NCBI RefSeq assembly: GCF_001428025.1
Contig: NZ_LMSC01000007.1
Coordinates: 742,968 to 806,967, forward strand
DNA from: Phycicoccus sp. Soil748
Lineage (GTDB): Bacteria > Actinomycetota > Actinomycetes > Actinomycetales > Dermatophilaceae
Direction of reading: 5' to 3'
DNA length: 64,000 nt
In this document: piece by piece, positions 46,020-54,972 of the stretch
How the letters are laid out: every line of letters starts with the position of its first letter
Position numbering within the stretch: position 1 is the first letter of the stretch
Notes under the pieces: generated by a model
Told to the model about the DNA's origin: nothing
Database searches by the model: none
The model's input: only the letters and a program-made list of their open reading frames with translations
Made by a program: the position numbers and the translations under genes

Positions 46020-47188
46020 GCCGGATGTCCTTGCGGGACCACGAAGACGTCACCCCTCCTGGGCGGGACGAGCGGACCGGGGCACGGCCCGAGCCGCACC
46101 CGGCACCCGGACCCGGGGACGGCGCACCACCGTCGCGGGGGAGTGGGACGTCGTCGGTGACCGTCGTCATCCCCTGCTACAACTACGGCCGGTTCCTCGG
46201 GGAGGCGGTGGGGAGCGCCCTCACCGACCAGCCCGGGGTCGACGTCAGGGTGCTCGTGATCGATGACGCGTCGCCCGACGGCAGCGCCGAGACCGCCCGC
46301 GCGCTCGCAGCGTCCGACGATCGCGTCGAGGTGGTCGTCCACCGCCGCAACCAAGGGCACATCGCGACGTACAACGAAGGCCTGTCAGCCGCGACGACCA
46401 CCTATGTCGTGCTGCTCTCCGCGGACGACAAGCTGGCACCGGGGGCCCTGACGCGCGCGACGGCGCTGCTCGACGCCCATCCGTCGGTGGGGCTGGTGTA
46501 CGGGCGTCCGCGCAGCTTCTGGGACGGGGCAGCGCCTGCGGCCGCGGCCCGCCGGGCGAGGTGGCGGGTGTGGCAGGGACAGGACTGGATCGCCGCACAG
46601 GCGCGGCGGGGCCAGAGCTGCATCTACTCGCCGGAAGCGGTGGTGCGCACGGAGGTGCAGAGGCGCGTGGGTGGGTACAACGCGCTGCTGCCCCACACGG
46701 CGGACCTGGAGATGTGGCTGCGGATCGCCGCGGTGGCGGACGTCGGACACATCGACGGACCCGACCAGGCGTTCCGGCGCATGCATGCGAGCAGCATGAT
46801 GCAGACCTCATACGCGAACGAGCTCGTGGACCTGCAGCACAGGAGGGAGGCGTTCGAGAGCTTCTTCGGCAGCCTCCCGGACGGGCACCCGGCCGGCGCC
46901 CATGCGGGCACGGCCCGGCGGCGACTGGCGGAAGAGGCCCTGGAGGACGCCTCGGGGCTCCTCGTCAAGGACGCCGCTGCCGCGGGCGACATCGACGGGT
47001 ACGTCGAGTTCGCTGCGGCAGCCGACGCGGGCGTGACCTCGACGTGGCAGTGGCGCGAGCTCGAGGCGTGGCGGCGCTGGCGAGCAGCATCGGCTCCGAC
47101 CGCCTACGCCGTCGCCAGCGCACTGACCTCGAGACGTCGCATCGAGCACCGCGTCCGGCGGTACCGGTGGCATCGGCGCGGCGTGTGA
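46016..47188 (+). CDS. Glycosyltransferase family 2
   Basis: The 390-residue protein has a GT-A domain after a polar leader of about 45 residues: VTVVIPCYNYGRFLGEAV, LVIDDASPDGSAE and the metal-binding LLSADDKLAPGAL. GGYNALLPHTADLEMWLRIA contains the ED-like catalytic region. It would transfer a sugar from a nucleotide donor to the growing repeat unit on the cytoplasmic face of the membrane. There is no membrane helix. The GTG at 46016 overlaps the epimerase stop; an ATG at 46025 is an alternative start. Confidence 0.88.
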   Translation: MSRMSLRDHEDVTPPGRDERTGARPEPHPAPGPGDGAPPSRGSGTSSVTVVIPCYNYGRFLGEAVGSALTDQPGVDVRVLVIDDASPDGSAETARALAASDDRVEVVVHRRNQGHIATYNEGLSAATTTYVVLLSADDKLAPGALTRATALLDAHPSVGLVYGRPRSFWDGAAPAAAARRARWRVWQGQDWIAAQARRGQSCIYSPEAVVRTEVQRRVGGYNALLPHTADLEMWLRIAAVADVGHIDGPDQAFRRMHASSMMQTSYANELVDLQHRREAFESFFGSLPDGHPAGAHAGTARRRLAEEALEDASGLLVKDAAAAGDIDGYVEFAAAADAGVTSTWQWRELEAWRRWRAASAPTAYAVASALTSRRRIEHRVRRYRWHRRGV

Positions 47189-48273
47189 GCGCCTGCGACG
47201 ACCGGACGGGCTCGGCGAGGGTGCGGTGTGAGGCCCTGTTCGAGGACGCGATGGGCCACCGCTCCTTCGCCAGGTCGATCCAGGCCTCGCTCGCCTCCGA
47301 CCCGCTGATCGCCATCGACTGGCACCCGGTGGCCCACGAGGCCCCGGCGGGGGTTCCGCGCCACAGGAAGCTCTTCCCGTTGCACGTCGCCTGGAACGCT
47401 CGCACCGTCCTGTCGACGCTGGACCTCTCCGCTGTCGACTGCCTGCTCCTGCACACCCACTGGGTGGCGGTGGGGGCGATGACCAGGCGCCTGCCGGGAT
47501 ACGTGGTCTGCACCGACGCGACACCGCGCGCCTATGCGTCAGCGGACTCACGGGTGCCGCCCCGCAGTCGCCCCTCGTTGCGGAGCCGCCCGCTCCAGCT
47601 GGCGGTCGACCGTGCCATGTCCGGCGCGCGACGGGTGGTCGCACTCTCCGAGTGGACGGCCCAGCACCTGATGGACGACGAGGGCGTCCCCGGTGAGCGC
47701 CTGCGCGTCGTGCCTCCCGGAGTCGACACCGACCTGTTCTTCCCTCGCCAGCGTGACGGCGACGTCGTGAGGATCGCCTTCGTCGGTTACGACTTCGACC
47801 GCAAGGGTGGGCAGCTGCTGCTGGACTGGGCGCGGACGACGAGGACCACGGGATGGGAGCTGCACCTCGTCTCGCCGCAGGCGCCGGTGGACCTGCCGGC
47901 TCGAGTCATCGGCCACCGGGACGTCCGCGACGTCGCGGCGGTCGCGGACCTGCTCGGCCGCAGCGACATCTTCGTCCTCCCGACCGGGCAGGACATCGTC
48001 CCGGTCGCGGTCATCGAGGCGCTGGCCTCCGGCTGTGCCGTCGTAGCGACCTCGGTGGGAGCCATACCCGAGCTCCTGGACGGTGGTCGTGCCGGCGCCC
48101 TGTTCCGCGCCGGGTCGGCGCCGGAGCTGGGTCGCACCCTCGATGAGCTGGTGAACGACGCCGACCGGCGCCACCACCTGGCCGACGCCGGACGAGACCG
48201 TGCGGTGCTGTGCTACGACATCGCCAGGACGTCGCTCGTCATGCGCTCGACGCTGCTGGAGGCCGCGTCGTGA
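47185..48273 (+). CDS. Glycosyltransferase family 4 (GT-B)
   Basis: The 362-residue protein starts at a GTG overlapping the GT2 stop. Its C-terminal half has the GT4 pattern: RLRVVPPGVDTDLFFP, VRIAFVGYDFDRKGGQLLLDW and PTGQDIVPVAVIEALASGCAVVAT with the EX7E-type glutamates. The N-terminal half is more diverged, with LLLHTHWVAVGAM and a DATPRAYAS segment. It is one of three glycosyltransferases here, implying a repeat unit of at least three or four sugars. The donor and acceptor are unknown. Confidence 0.88.
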   Translation: MSACDDRTGSARVRCEALFEDAMGHRSFARSIQASLASDPLIAIDWHPVAHEAPAGVPRHRKLFPLHVAWNARTVLSTLDLSAVDCLLLHTHWVAVGAMTRRLPGYVVCTDATPRAYASADSRVPPRSRPSLRSRPLQLAVDRAMSGARRVVALSEWTAQHLMDDEGVPGERLRVVPPGVDTDLFFPRQRDGDVVRIAFVGYDFDRKGGQLLLDWARTTRTTGWELHLVSPQAPVDLPARVIGHRDVRDVAAVADLLGRSDIFVLPTGQDIVPVAVIEALASGCAVVATSVGAIPELLDGGRAGALFRAGSAPELGRTLDELVNDADRRHHLADAGRDRAVLCYDIARTSLVMRSTLLEAAS

Positions 48274-48385
48274 AGCCCCCCGCCTCTCGCCCTCTCGTGC
48301 GTGCCCGTCGTCCCGGCGCCGGCACGCTCCGTGGCGCGGCGGCGGCGGCGCCACAGGTTGACCTCGGAGCTCGACGGAGGACTGC
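48274..48385 (+). other. 112-bp gap with a 39-codon frame overlapping both neighbours
   Basis: A GTG at 48270 opens a 39-residue frame whose stop overlaps the next gene's ATG. The product is Ala/Arg/Pro-rich without recognisable features, and there is no ribosome site. I regard it as a probable chance frame. The GGAGG for the aminotransferase gene lies at its end. Confidence 0.3.
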
Positions 48386-49522
48386 ATGATCCCGGTGATG
48401 AAGCCCTGGCTGGACGACCGGGAGGCGGAGGCGGCGGCGGAGACCGTGGCCTCCGGCTGGCTCGCGCAGGGCCCTCGGGTGGCTGAGTTCGAGTCGGCCT
48501 TCGCGGCCCACGTCGGCGCGGCGCACGGCGTGGCCGTCTCCTCCTGCACGACGGCCCTGCACCTTGCGCTGCACCTGCTCGGCATCGGGCCCGGCGACGA
48601 GGTCGTGGTCCCTTCGTTCTCCTTCATCGCCACGGCGAACTGCGTCGTGTACGTAGGTGGCACGCCGGTCTTCGCCGATGTCGAGGCCGACAGCGGGAAC
48701 CTCAGCGTGCGCACGGTGGAGCCGGTGCTGACTGCACGCACGCGGGCCGTCGTGGTCGTGGACCAGGGCGGCGTGCCCGCGGACGTCGAGCCGCTGCGGC
48801 GGCTGTGCGACGGCCGCGGTGTCGCGCTCGTCGAGGACTCCGCCTGCGCAGCCGGCTCGCAGTACCGCGGCGCCCCCGTCGGTGCGGGTGCCTTCATGGC
48901 GGCCTGGTCGTTCCACCCGCGCAAGCTGCTCACCACCGGCGAGGGCGGGATGCTGACGACGTCGGACGAACAGGTGGCCGAGCGGGCGCGGCGGCAGCGA
49001 GAGCACGGCATGAGCGTCAGCGCCGCCGCACGGCACCAGAGCCGGCAGCCGGTCATCGAGAGCTACCTGGAGGTCGGCTTCAACTTCAGGATGACCGACA
49101 TCCAGGCGGCGGTCGGCCTCGTACAGCTCGGCAAGCTGTCGGAGATGGTGCGCCGTCGCCGGGTCCTTGCCGCCGGCTACCAGGCGATGCTCGCGGACGT
49201 CCCGGGGCTGCGCACCGTCCAGGACCCCGAGTGGGGCCAGTCGAACTTCCAGTCGTTCTGGGTCGAGCTCGACAGCGGGTTCCCGCTGTCGCGCAACGAG
49301 ATGCTGGCCGCCCTCGCCGACGAGGGTGTCTCGGCCCGTTCCGGGATCATGGCGGCGCACCGGCAACCTGCGTACGCGGGCCACCCGCACGGCGACCTCT
49401 CGACGACCGAGCGGCTGACCGACACCACCCTCATCCTCCCGCTCTTCCACACCATGACCGAGTCCGAGCAGACGGTCGTGGTCGATGTCATCCGCCGTGC
49501 CGCAGGACTGAAGGCGGCGTGA
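48386..49522 (+). CDS. DegT/DnrJ/EryC1 sugar aminotransferase (first)
   Basis: The 378-residue PLP enzyme begins IPVMKPWLDDREAEAAAETV and has VVPSFSFIATANCVVYVGGTPVFADVE, the PLP ring-stacking VEDSACAAGSQYRG and the Schiff-base Lys180 in SFHPRKLLTTGEGG. FNFRMTDIQAAVGLVQL is a further hallmark. It likely converts a keto-sugar nucleotide to an amino sugar. GGAGG precedes the ATG. The first of two aminotransferase genes of this family in a row; the two are clearly different in sequence. Confidence 0.92.
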   Translation: MIPVMKPWLDDREAEAAAETVASGWLAQGPRVAEFESAFAAHVGAAHGVAVSSCTTALHLALHLLGIGPGDEVVVPSFSFIATANCVVYVGGTPVFADVEADSGNLSVRTVEPVLTARTRAVVVVDQGGVPADVEPLRRLCDGRGVALVEDSACAAGSQYRGAPVGAGAFMAAWSFHPRKLLTTGEGGMLTTSDEQVAERARRQREHGMSVSAAARHQSRQPVIESYLEVGFNFRMTDIQAAVGLVQLGKLSEMVRRRRVLAAGYQAMLADVPGLRTVQDPEWGQSNFQSFWVELDSGFPLSRNEMLAALADEGVSARSGIMAAHRQPAYAGHPHGDLSTTERLTDTTLILPLFHTMTESEQTVVVDVIRRAAGLKAA

Positions 49523-49566
49523 TGCTCCCGCGACGTGCTCCCACCACCGCCCAGGAGGCGTGCCCC

Positions 49567-50682
49567 GTGAACACCATCCCGCTCGTCGACCTGTCCCTGC
49601 AGCATGCCCAGATCGCCGCCGAGGTCGAGGCAGGCTTCGCCGACGTCCTGGCTGCCGCTGACTACATCGGCGGCAAGTCCGTGGCGGCGTTCGAGCAGGA
49701 GTACGCGGAGTACACCGGCGGAGGCTTCTGCGTCGGGGTGGCCAACGGCACCGAGGCGCTCGAGCTCGCCCTGCGGGCCCTCGACGTCGGCCCGGGCGAC
49801 GAGGTGGTGGTGCCGGCCAACACCTTCATCGCGACCGCGGAAGCCGTGGTCCGGGCGGGGGCCACCCCCGTCCTGGTGGACGTCGACGACGACGCCCTGC
49901 TGATCGACCCCGGTCAGGTGGAGGGCGTGCTGACGGAGCGCACCCGAGCGGTGATCCCGGTCGACCTCTACGGCCAGGTCGCGCCGTTCGAAGAGCTGGT
50001 GCCGATGCTCCGACAGCGCGGCGTCGCCGTCGTCGAGGACGGAGCCCAGTCCCAGGGGGCGACCCGCGAGGGGCGCTCGGCCGGGACGTTCGGCGACGTC
50101 GCTGCCACGAGCTTCTACCCGGGCAAGAACCTCGGTGCCTACGGCGACGCGGGAGGCGTCACGACGTCCAGCGCGGAGCTGGCGGGCCGGGTGCGTCTGC
50201 TCGGAGCGCACGGCAGCCCGGCGAAGTACGAGCACACGGTGGTGGGGTTCAACTCACGGCTCGACACGCTCCAGGCCGTGGTGCTCCGGGCGAAGCTGCG
50301 CCGACTCGACGCCTGGAACGCCGAGCGCCGTGCAGCAGCAACGAGGTACGCGGAGCTGCTCGAGTCGGTCGAGGAGGTTCGCACGCCCACCACGCTGCCC
50401 GGGAACGACCACGTCTGGCACCTGTACGTCGTGCGGGTCGCCGAGCGCGACCGCGTCCTGCGAGAGCTCCAGGAGAACGGCATCGGGGCCGCCATCCACT
50501 ACCCCGTCCCGGTCCACCTCACGCCGGCGATGGCACACCTCGGTGGCGCGGTGGGTCAGTTCCCGGTCGCCGAGCGCGCAGCCGGACAGATCCTGTCGCT
50601 GCCGATGTTCCCGGGCATCAGCCCGGGGCAGCAGGAGCGGGTGGTGGACGTGCTGCTCCGCGTCGTGCGCGGACGCCGCTGA
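49567..50682 (+). CDS. DegT/DnrJ/EryC1 sugar aminotransferase (second)
   Basis: The 371-residue PLP enzyme has PLVDLSLQHAQIAAEV, YIGGKSVAAFEQEYAEYTG, VVPANTFIATAEAVVRAGATP, VEDGAQSQGATREG and the Schiff-base Lys187 in SFYPGKNLGAYGDAG. This is closer to the FdtB/WlbC/QdtB subtype acting at C3 of a keto-sugar, which would fit the Gfo/Idh dehydrogenase upstream. The GTG at 49567 is preceded by AGGAGG; an ATG at 49522 would overlap the previous gene but adds a poorly conserved leader. The precise substrate is inferred. Confidence 0.9.
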   Translation: MNTIPLVDLSLQHAQIAAEVEAGFADVLAAADYIGGKSVAAFEQEYAEYTGGGFCVGVANGTEALELALRALDVGPGDEVVVPANTFIATAEAVVRAGATPVLVDVDDDALLIDPGQVEGVLTERTRAVIPVDLYGQVAPFEELVPMLRQRGVAVVEDGAQSQGATREGRSAGTFGDVAATSFYPGKNLGAYGDAGGVTTSSAELAGRVRLLGAHGSPAKYEHTVVGFNSRLDTLQAVVLRAKLRRLDAWNAERRAAATRYAELLESVEEVRTPTTLPGNDHVWHLYVVRVAERDRVLRELQENGIGAAIHYPVPVHLTPAMAHLGGAVGQFPVAERAAGQILSLPMFPGISPGQQERVVDVLLRVVRGRR

Positions 50683-50693
50683 ACGGCGGACCC

Positions 50694-52217
50694 TTGGGCG
50701 TTCAGCAGGAGACCCCGCACGAGGAGCAGCTCGGCCGTCGCGCGGCGTCCGGGATGCTGTGGCTCGCCGCCCAGAAGTGGGCTGTCCGTGTCAGCGGCTT
50801 CGTCACCCTGGTCGTGCTGACGCGGCACGTCTCCCCGCTCGAGTTCGGTGTGGTCGCCGCCGCCATGACGGTGATCCCTCTCCTGTACCTGCTCGCCGAC
50901 CTCGGCTTCTCCACCTTCCTGCTCCAGTCCGATGAGGTCGACCGCCGCAGCCTCAGCACGGCCTTCTGGGCCTCCGCCGCGGCCGGGGTGGTGCTCGCCG
51001 GTGCGTTGTGGCTCGCCGCCCCTGTGGTGGCAACGGGTTTCCGCAACCCGGACCTGCGCCAGGTCCTGAGGTCACTGGTCCTGGCCGTCGTGCCGACCGT
51101 CCTGACGTCGGTGCCGCTCGCGCTCCTGCGTCGGTCGATGCGCTTCCGCTCGTTGGCGCTGCAGAGCCTGGTCGCGGCCCTGCTTGCCCAAGGGGTCGCT
51201 GTGGTGCTGGCGCTGCGCGGCGGTGGCGTGTGGGCGCTTGTCGGCCAGGTCGTGACGACCCAGTGGGTGATCGCGGTGCTGGCGTGGCGCAGTGCGCGGT
51301 GGGTGCCCTCCTTCCAGCTGTCTCCACGCCTGTTCCGTGAGATGGCCGCCTTCGGCGTGCGGGTGTCTAGCGTCGATGTCGTTGGGGCCGTAAGGATGTG
51401 GGTCGAGAGCTGGATCATCACGGTGACGCTCGGACCGGCAGCGTTGGGCCTGCTCAACGTCGGTCAGCGGCTCGTCGTGACGGCGCAGGAGCTGACCGCC
51501 GTGTCGCTGACGCCGGTGTCGACCGTCGTCTTCGCCAAGGTGCGCGCCTCCGCCGACCGCCTCCGCTCGTCCTACCTCAAGGCCCTCGGCGTGGCCTACG
51601 CCGTCGTGGCGCCGGTGATGGTGCTCATCGTGGTCACTGCTCCGGGGCTGGTGCCGGCGCTGTTCGGGTCGCAGTGGCAGGAGAGCGTCAGACCGGCGCA
51701 GGCGCTCGCCGTCGCAGGCATGGTGACCATCGGGGCCATGCTCGACCACGGGTTGTCCTACGGGGTGGGCCGACCCGGGACATGGCTCGCGTACGCCCTC
51801 GCCGTCGATGCCGCCACCGTCGCGGTCACCGCGGTCGGGGTGCGCTGGGGCCTCGTCGGCGTGACCGTCGGGTTCGTGGGCGTGGCACTCGTGGCCACCG
51901 TCGCGAGGTGGGTCCTCGTGGCGCACTTCGTCGACGCATCCGTCTCAGCAGTGGCGCGGCCATTCGCCACGGTGCTGCTGCCGTCCGTGTTCGCCACGGG
52001 TGTCGGGCTGCTGCTCCACCCGGTGGTAGGAGGCGGCGTTGGTGACTGGATTCCGTTGGGGCTCAACGGAGTTGGGACCGTGCTGCTCACGGTGATCCTT
52101 CTACGCCTGACCGCTGGGTCGGTGCTGCGAGACGTAGTCGGTCTGATGCCGTTGCCGTATCGCTGCACCCGGGGCATTAGTCGTTTGTTGCGGTTGGGTC
52201 CTGTGTCGTCGGCATGA
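50694..52217 (+). CDS. Oligosaccharide flippase (Wzx-like, MOP superfamily)
   Basis: The 507-residue protein has 12-14 membrane helices and the lipopolysaccharide/polysaccharide transporter (PST, MviN-MATE) pattern: RRAASGMLWLAAQKWAVRVSGF at the start, TRHVSPLEFGVVAAAMTVIP and LLYLLADLGFSTFLLQ. It would flip the lipid-linked repeat unit across the membrane. The TTG at 50694 is the best start in reach, 11 bp after the aminotransferase stop, though its ribosome site is weak. No polymerase (Wzy) gene is visible in the window; it may lie beyond the right edge. Confidence 0.9.
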   Translation: MGVQQETPHEEQLGRRAASGMLWLAAQKWAVRVSGFVTLVVLTRHVSPLEFGVVAAAMTVIPLLYLLADLGFSTFLLQSDEVDRRSLSTAFWASAAAGVVLAGALWLAAPVVATGFRNPDLRQVLRSLVLAVVPTVLTSVPLALLRRSMRFRSLALQSLVAALLAQGVAVVLALRGGGVWALVGQVVTTQWVIAVLAWRSARWVPSFQLSPRLFREMAAFGVRVSSVDVVGAVRMWVESWIITVTLGPAALGLLNVGQRLVVTAQELTAVSLTPVSTVVFAKVRASADRLRSSYLKALGVAYAVVAPVMVLIVVTAPGLVPALFGSQWQESVRPAQALAVAGMVTIGAMLDHGLSYGVGRPGTWLAYALAVDAATVAVTAVGVRWGLVGVTVGFVGVALVATVARWVLVAHFVDASVSAVARPFATVLLPSVFATGVGLLLHPVVGGGVGDWIPLGLNGVGTVLLTVILLRLTAGSVLRDVVGLMPLPYRCTRGISRLLRLGPVSSA

Positions 52218-52397
52218 GGAAGACGAATCCGCGCCGCCCTTTTGACTTCCACCATTAGGGCGAGGGTCGTTGAGCGTTCCGGACGAACCGTCGCATCCCC
52301 GTGGCAGCGAATATGAACCGCAGGAACCGGGCGCTGCCCACTCCTCCCCGGCGCACGGGCAGTGCAGGGCTGAGGCTCTCGACTTGGAGGTACGAGC

Positions 52398-53717
52398 ATG
52401 AAGGTCGCAGTGTTCGGACTGGGCTACGTGGGGACGGTCACCGCCGCCGGCCTGGCTTCGCGGGGGCACCACGTGGTGGGCGTCGATGTCGACCCCATGA
52501 AGGTGGACGCGATCTCTCGTGGGCAGAGCCCGGTCGTCGAGCCCGGCATCGGCGACCTGGTGCGCCGCTCCGTCGCATCGGGGCGGTTGGAGGCGACGAC
52601 CGAGGCACGGCACGCGCTCGAGTGCGCGGACGTATCCCTCCTGTGCGTCGGCACACCGTCGTCGGCGCGGGGCGACAGCGACCTCACCTACCTCCGGCGC
52701 GCCGTCGAGGACCTGCGTGACAGCATGCGGGAAGCGACGCCTCCCGAGGGCGGTGTCCACACGGTGGTGGTCCGCTCCACGGTCCCCCCGGGCACGTGTG
52801 CGAAGGTGCTCGGGCCGCTCGTGACCGGTGAGCTGCCGCAGGGTTGGTCGGTCGCCATCGCGATGTGCCCCGAGTTCCTGCGCGAGGGAAGCGGCGTCGA
52901 GGACTTCTTCGCCCCGCCCTTCGTGGTCGTCGGCACCGACGACGCCAGGGCGCAGGTGGCGCTGCGTGAGCTGTTCGCGTTCCTCAGCCACGACATCCAC
53001 TACGTCGACCTCGGGACCGCCGAGTCGCTCAAGTACGCCTGCAACGCCTTCCACGCGGTGAAGGTCACGTTCGCCAACGAGATGGGGCGGGTGTTCGCCG
53101 CGTTCGGCGTCGACTCCCGTCGGGTCATGGACATCTTCATCCAGGACACCAAGCTCAATGTCTCCCACGCCTACCTGCGCCCGGGATTCGCCTTCGGCGG
53201 CTCGTGCCTGCCCAAGGACCTGCGGGCGCTGCAGAGCATGGCACGCTCGCACGACGTCGAGATCCCCATGGTCGGCTCAGCCCTCAGCAGCAACGAGATG
53301 CTCGTCCGCTCGGTCGTCGACCGGGTCCTGCAGACCGAGTACCGCAGCGTCTGCCTCGTCGGGCTGAGCTTCAAGATGGACACCGACGACCTCCGGGAGA
53401 GCCCGAACCTCGAGGTGGCCGAACGGTTCGTCGGCAAGGGACTCGACGTGCGCATCTACGACCCGATCGTGAATCCGGACAAGCTGATCGGCGCCAACCT
53501 GCGCCACCTCCAGAGCAAGCTGGCGCACGTGAACCGGCTCCTCGCCGCCACCCCGGAGGAGGCCCTGGACGGTGCCGAGGTCGTGATCGTGAGCTCATCC
53601 GACGCCGAGGCGCTGCGCGCCGTGACCGCCGCGTCGCCCAAGCTCGTCATCGACCTGCACGGCCGACTCGGCGAGGACGTCGAACAGCTCTCCGGTTACG
53701 CAGGAGTGAGCTGGTGA
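52398..53717 (+). CDS. Nucleotide-sugar 6-dehydrogenase (AlgD/UDP-glucose dehydrogenase family)
   Basis: The 439-residue enzyme oxidises a nucleotide sugar to the uronic acid in two NAD steps. It has VAVFGLGYVGTVTAAGLA (Rossmann), MCPEFLREGS, Lys212 in LKYACNAFHAVKVTFANE, and the catalytic Cys270 in FAFGGSCLPKDLRAL. YLRPGFAFGGSCLPKD and NVSHAYL are closer to AlgD-type GDP-mannose dehydrogenases than to ordinary UDP-glucose dehydrogenases. GGAGG precedes the ATG. A 180-bp, somewhat AT-richer gap before it may hold an internal promoter. The resulting polysaccharide is probably acidic. Confidence 0.92.
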   Translation: MKVAVFGLGYVGTVTAAGLASRGHHVVGVDVDPMKVDAISRGQSPVVEPGIGDLVRRSVASGRLEATTEARHALECADVSLLCVGTPSSARGDSDLTYLRRAVEDLRDSMREATPPEGGVHTVVVRSTVPPGTCAKVLGPLVTGELPQGWSVAIAMCPEFLREGSGVEDFFAPPFVVVGTDDARAQVALRELFAFLSHDIHYVDLGTAESLKYACNAFHAVKVTFANEMGRVFAAFGVDSRRVMDIFIQDTKLNVSHAYLRPGFAFGGSCLPKDLRALQSMARSHDVEIPMVGSALSSNEMLVRSVVDRVLQTEYRSVCLVGLSFKMDTDDLRESPNLEVAERFVGKGLDVRIYDPIVNPDKLIGANLRHLQSKLAHVNRLLAATPEEALDGAEVVIVSSSDAEALRAVTAASPKLVIDLHGRLGEDVEQLSGYAGVSW

Positions 53718-54970
53718 GGATACGTCCGGCCACCTCGGCCGCGCAGCCGCGCGTCCTGATCATCGTGCAGAACCTGCCCGTCCCCTTCGACCGACGCGTC
53801 TGGCTCGAGTGCCGGACGCTGGTGGAGTCGGGGTACGACGTCACGGTGGTCTGCCCACAGGGCGAGGGCACCGGGCCGGAGCAGCTGGTCGACGGCGTGC
53901 GGATCCTGGCGTACCGTCCGTACGCTCCAGGCGGCAGCGCGCTGGGATTCGTCGTGGAGTACGCCTACTCGTTCCTGGCCACCGCGCGGTTGGTCCTCTG
54001 GGCTCGTCGCCATGGCCGGTTCGCGGTCATGCAGGCCTGCAACCCGCCGGACATCTTCTGGCCGTTGGCGCGGATCCTGCGGCTGCCCGACGGGACGCGC
54101 TTCGTCTTCGACCACCACGACCTCTGCCCCGAGCTGTTCCGCTCGCGCTTCCCCGATGGTCGTCCGGCGCTCCTCGAGGGGCTGCTCTTCCTGGAGCGCA
54201 TGACCTTTCGCACGGCTGACCGCGTCATCTCGACCAACGACTCGTATGCCGCGATCGCCCGCGCCCGCGGTCGGAAGCGGCCCGAGCACGTGACCGTCGT
54301 CCGTACCGGGCCCGACCCGCAGCAGCTCCGTCGCCGCGAGGCCAAGCCCGGGCTGCGGCGTGCGAGGCCGCACCTCGTGTGCTACCTGGGTGTCATGGGG
54401 CCTCAGGACGGGGTCGACATCGTCCTGCGCGCCGCGGACGTCGTCGTCAACCAGATGGGCCGCAAGGACGTCACCTTCACTCTCATGGGCAGCGGCGACT
54501 GCTGGGGCGAGCTCGTGGCCGAACGCGACCGGCTCGGCCTCACCGAGGTCGTCGAGATGCCGGGACGGGTGTCGGACGAGGTCGTCGCGGACGTCTTCTC
54601 CACGGCCGACGTGGGTCTGTCGCCCGACCCACTGAACCCGTTGAACGACGTCTCGACGATGAACAAGACGATGGAGTACATGTCCTTCGAGCTCCCCGTC
54701 GTGGCCTTCGACCTGCGGGAGACGAGGGTGTCCGCGGCTGATGCCGCGGTCTACGTCCCCCCGGGGGACGTGGAGGCCTACGCCCGCGCCGTGGTCGACC
54801 TGCTCGACGACCCGCAGGCTCGTGCCGAGATGGGCCGGCGGGGCCGGGAGCGGGTCGAACGCACGCTGGCCTGGGAGCACCAGCGCCGGGGCTACCGCGC
54901 CGTCTTCGACGAGCTGAGCGGTCGCGACCGGGCGGGGTCGCGCACGGTCCGTGCCGGGGCGGAGGTCTAG
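53714..54970 (+). CDS. Glycosyltransferase family 4 (GT-B), second
   Basis: The 418-residue protein starts at a GTG with AGGAG upstream and overlaps the dehydrogenase stop. It has RVLIIVQNLPVPFDRRVWLE, typical of GT4 enzymes of WbuB-like type, FDHHDLCPELFRSRF, VRTGPDPQQLR and the C-terminal NKTMEYMSFELPVVAFDLRETR with the conserved glutamates. It probably adds a sugar during repeat-unit assembly. It is followed within 2 bp by the asparagine synthase gene. Confidence 0.9.
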   Translation: MRIRPATSAAQPRVLIIVQNLPVPFDRRVWLECRTLVESGYDVTVVCPQGEGTGPEQLVDGVRILAYRPYAPGGSALGFVVEYAYSFLATARLVLWARRHGRFAVMQACNPPDIFWPLARILRLPDGTRFVFDHHDLCPELFRSRFPDGRPALLEGLLFLERMTFRTADRVISTNDSYAAIARARGRKRPEHVTVVRTGPDPQQLRRREAKPGLRRARPHLVCYLGVMGPQDGVDIVLRAADVVVNQMGRKDVTFTLMGSGDCWGELVAERDRLGLTEVVEMPGRVSDEVVADVFSTADVGLSPDPLNPLNDVSTMNKTMEYMSFELPVVAFDLRETRVSAADAAVYVPPGDVEAYARAVVDLLDDPQARAEMGRRGRERVERTLAWEHQRRGYRAVFDELSGRDRAGSRTVRAGAEV

Positions 54971-54972
54971 CC

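Noticed and set aside
48270-48389. A 39-codon frame overlapping the stop of the GT4 gene and the start of the first aminotransferase gene
   Set aside because: The double overlap is striking, but there is no ribosome site, the product is Ala/Arg/Pro-rich without features, and chance frames of this length are common at this GC.
52218-52397. A possible TTGACT -35 box in the gap before the nucleotide-sugar dehydrogenase gene
   Set aside because: No convincing -10 at 16-18 nt follows; the gap may hold a promoter, but I cannot place it.
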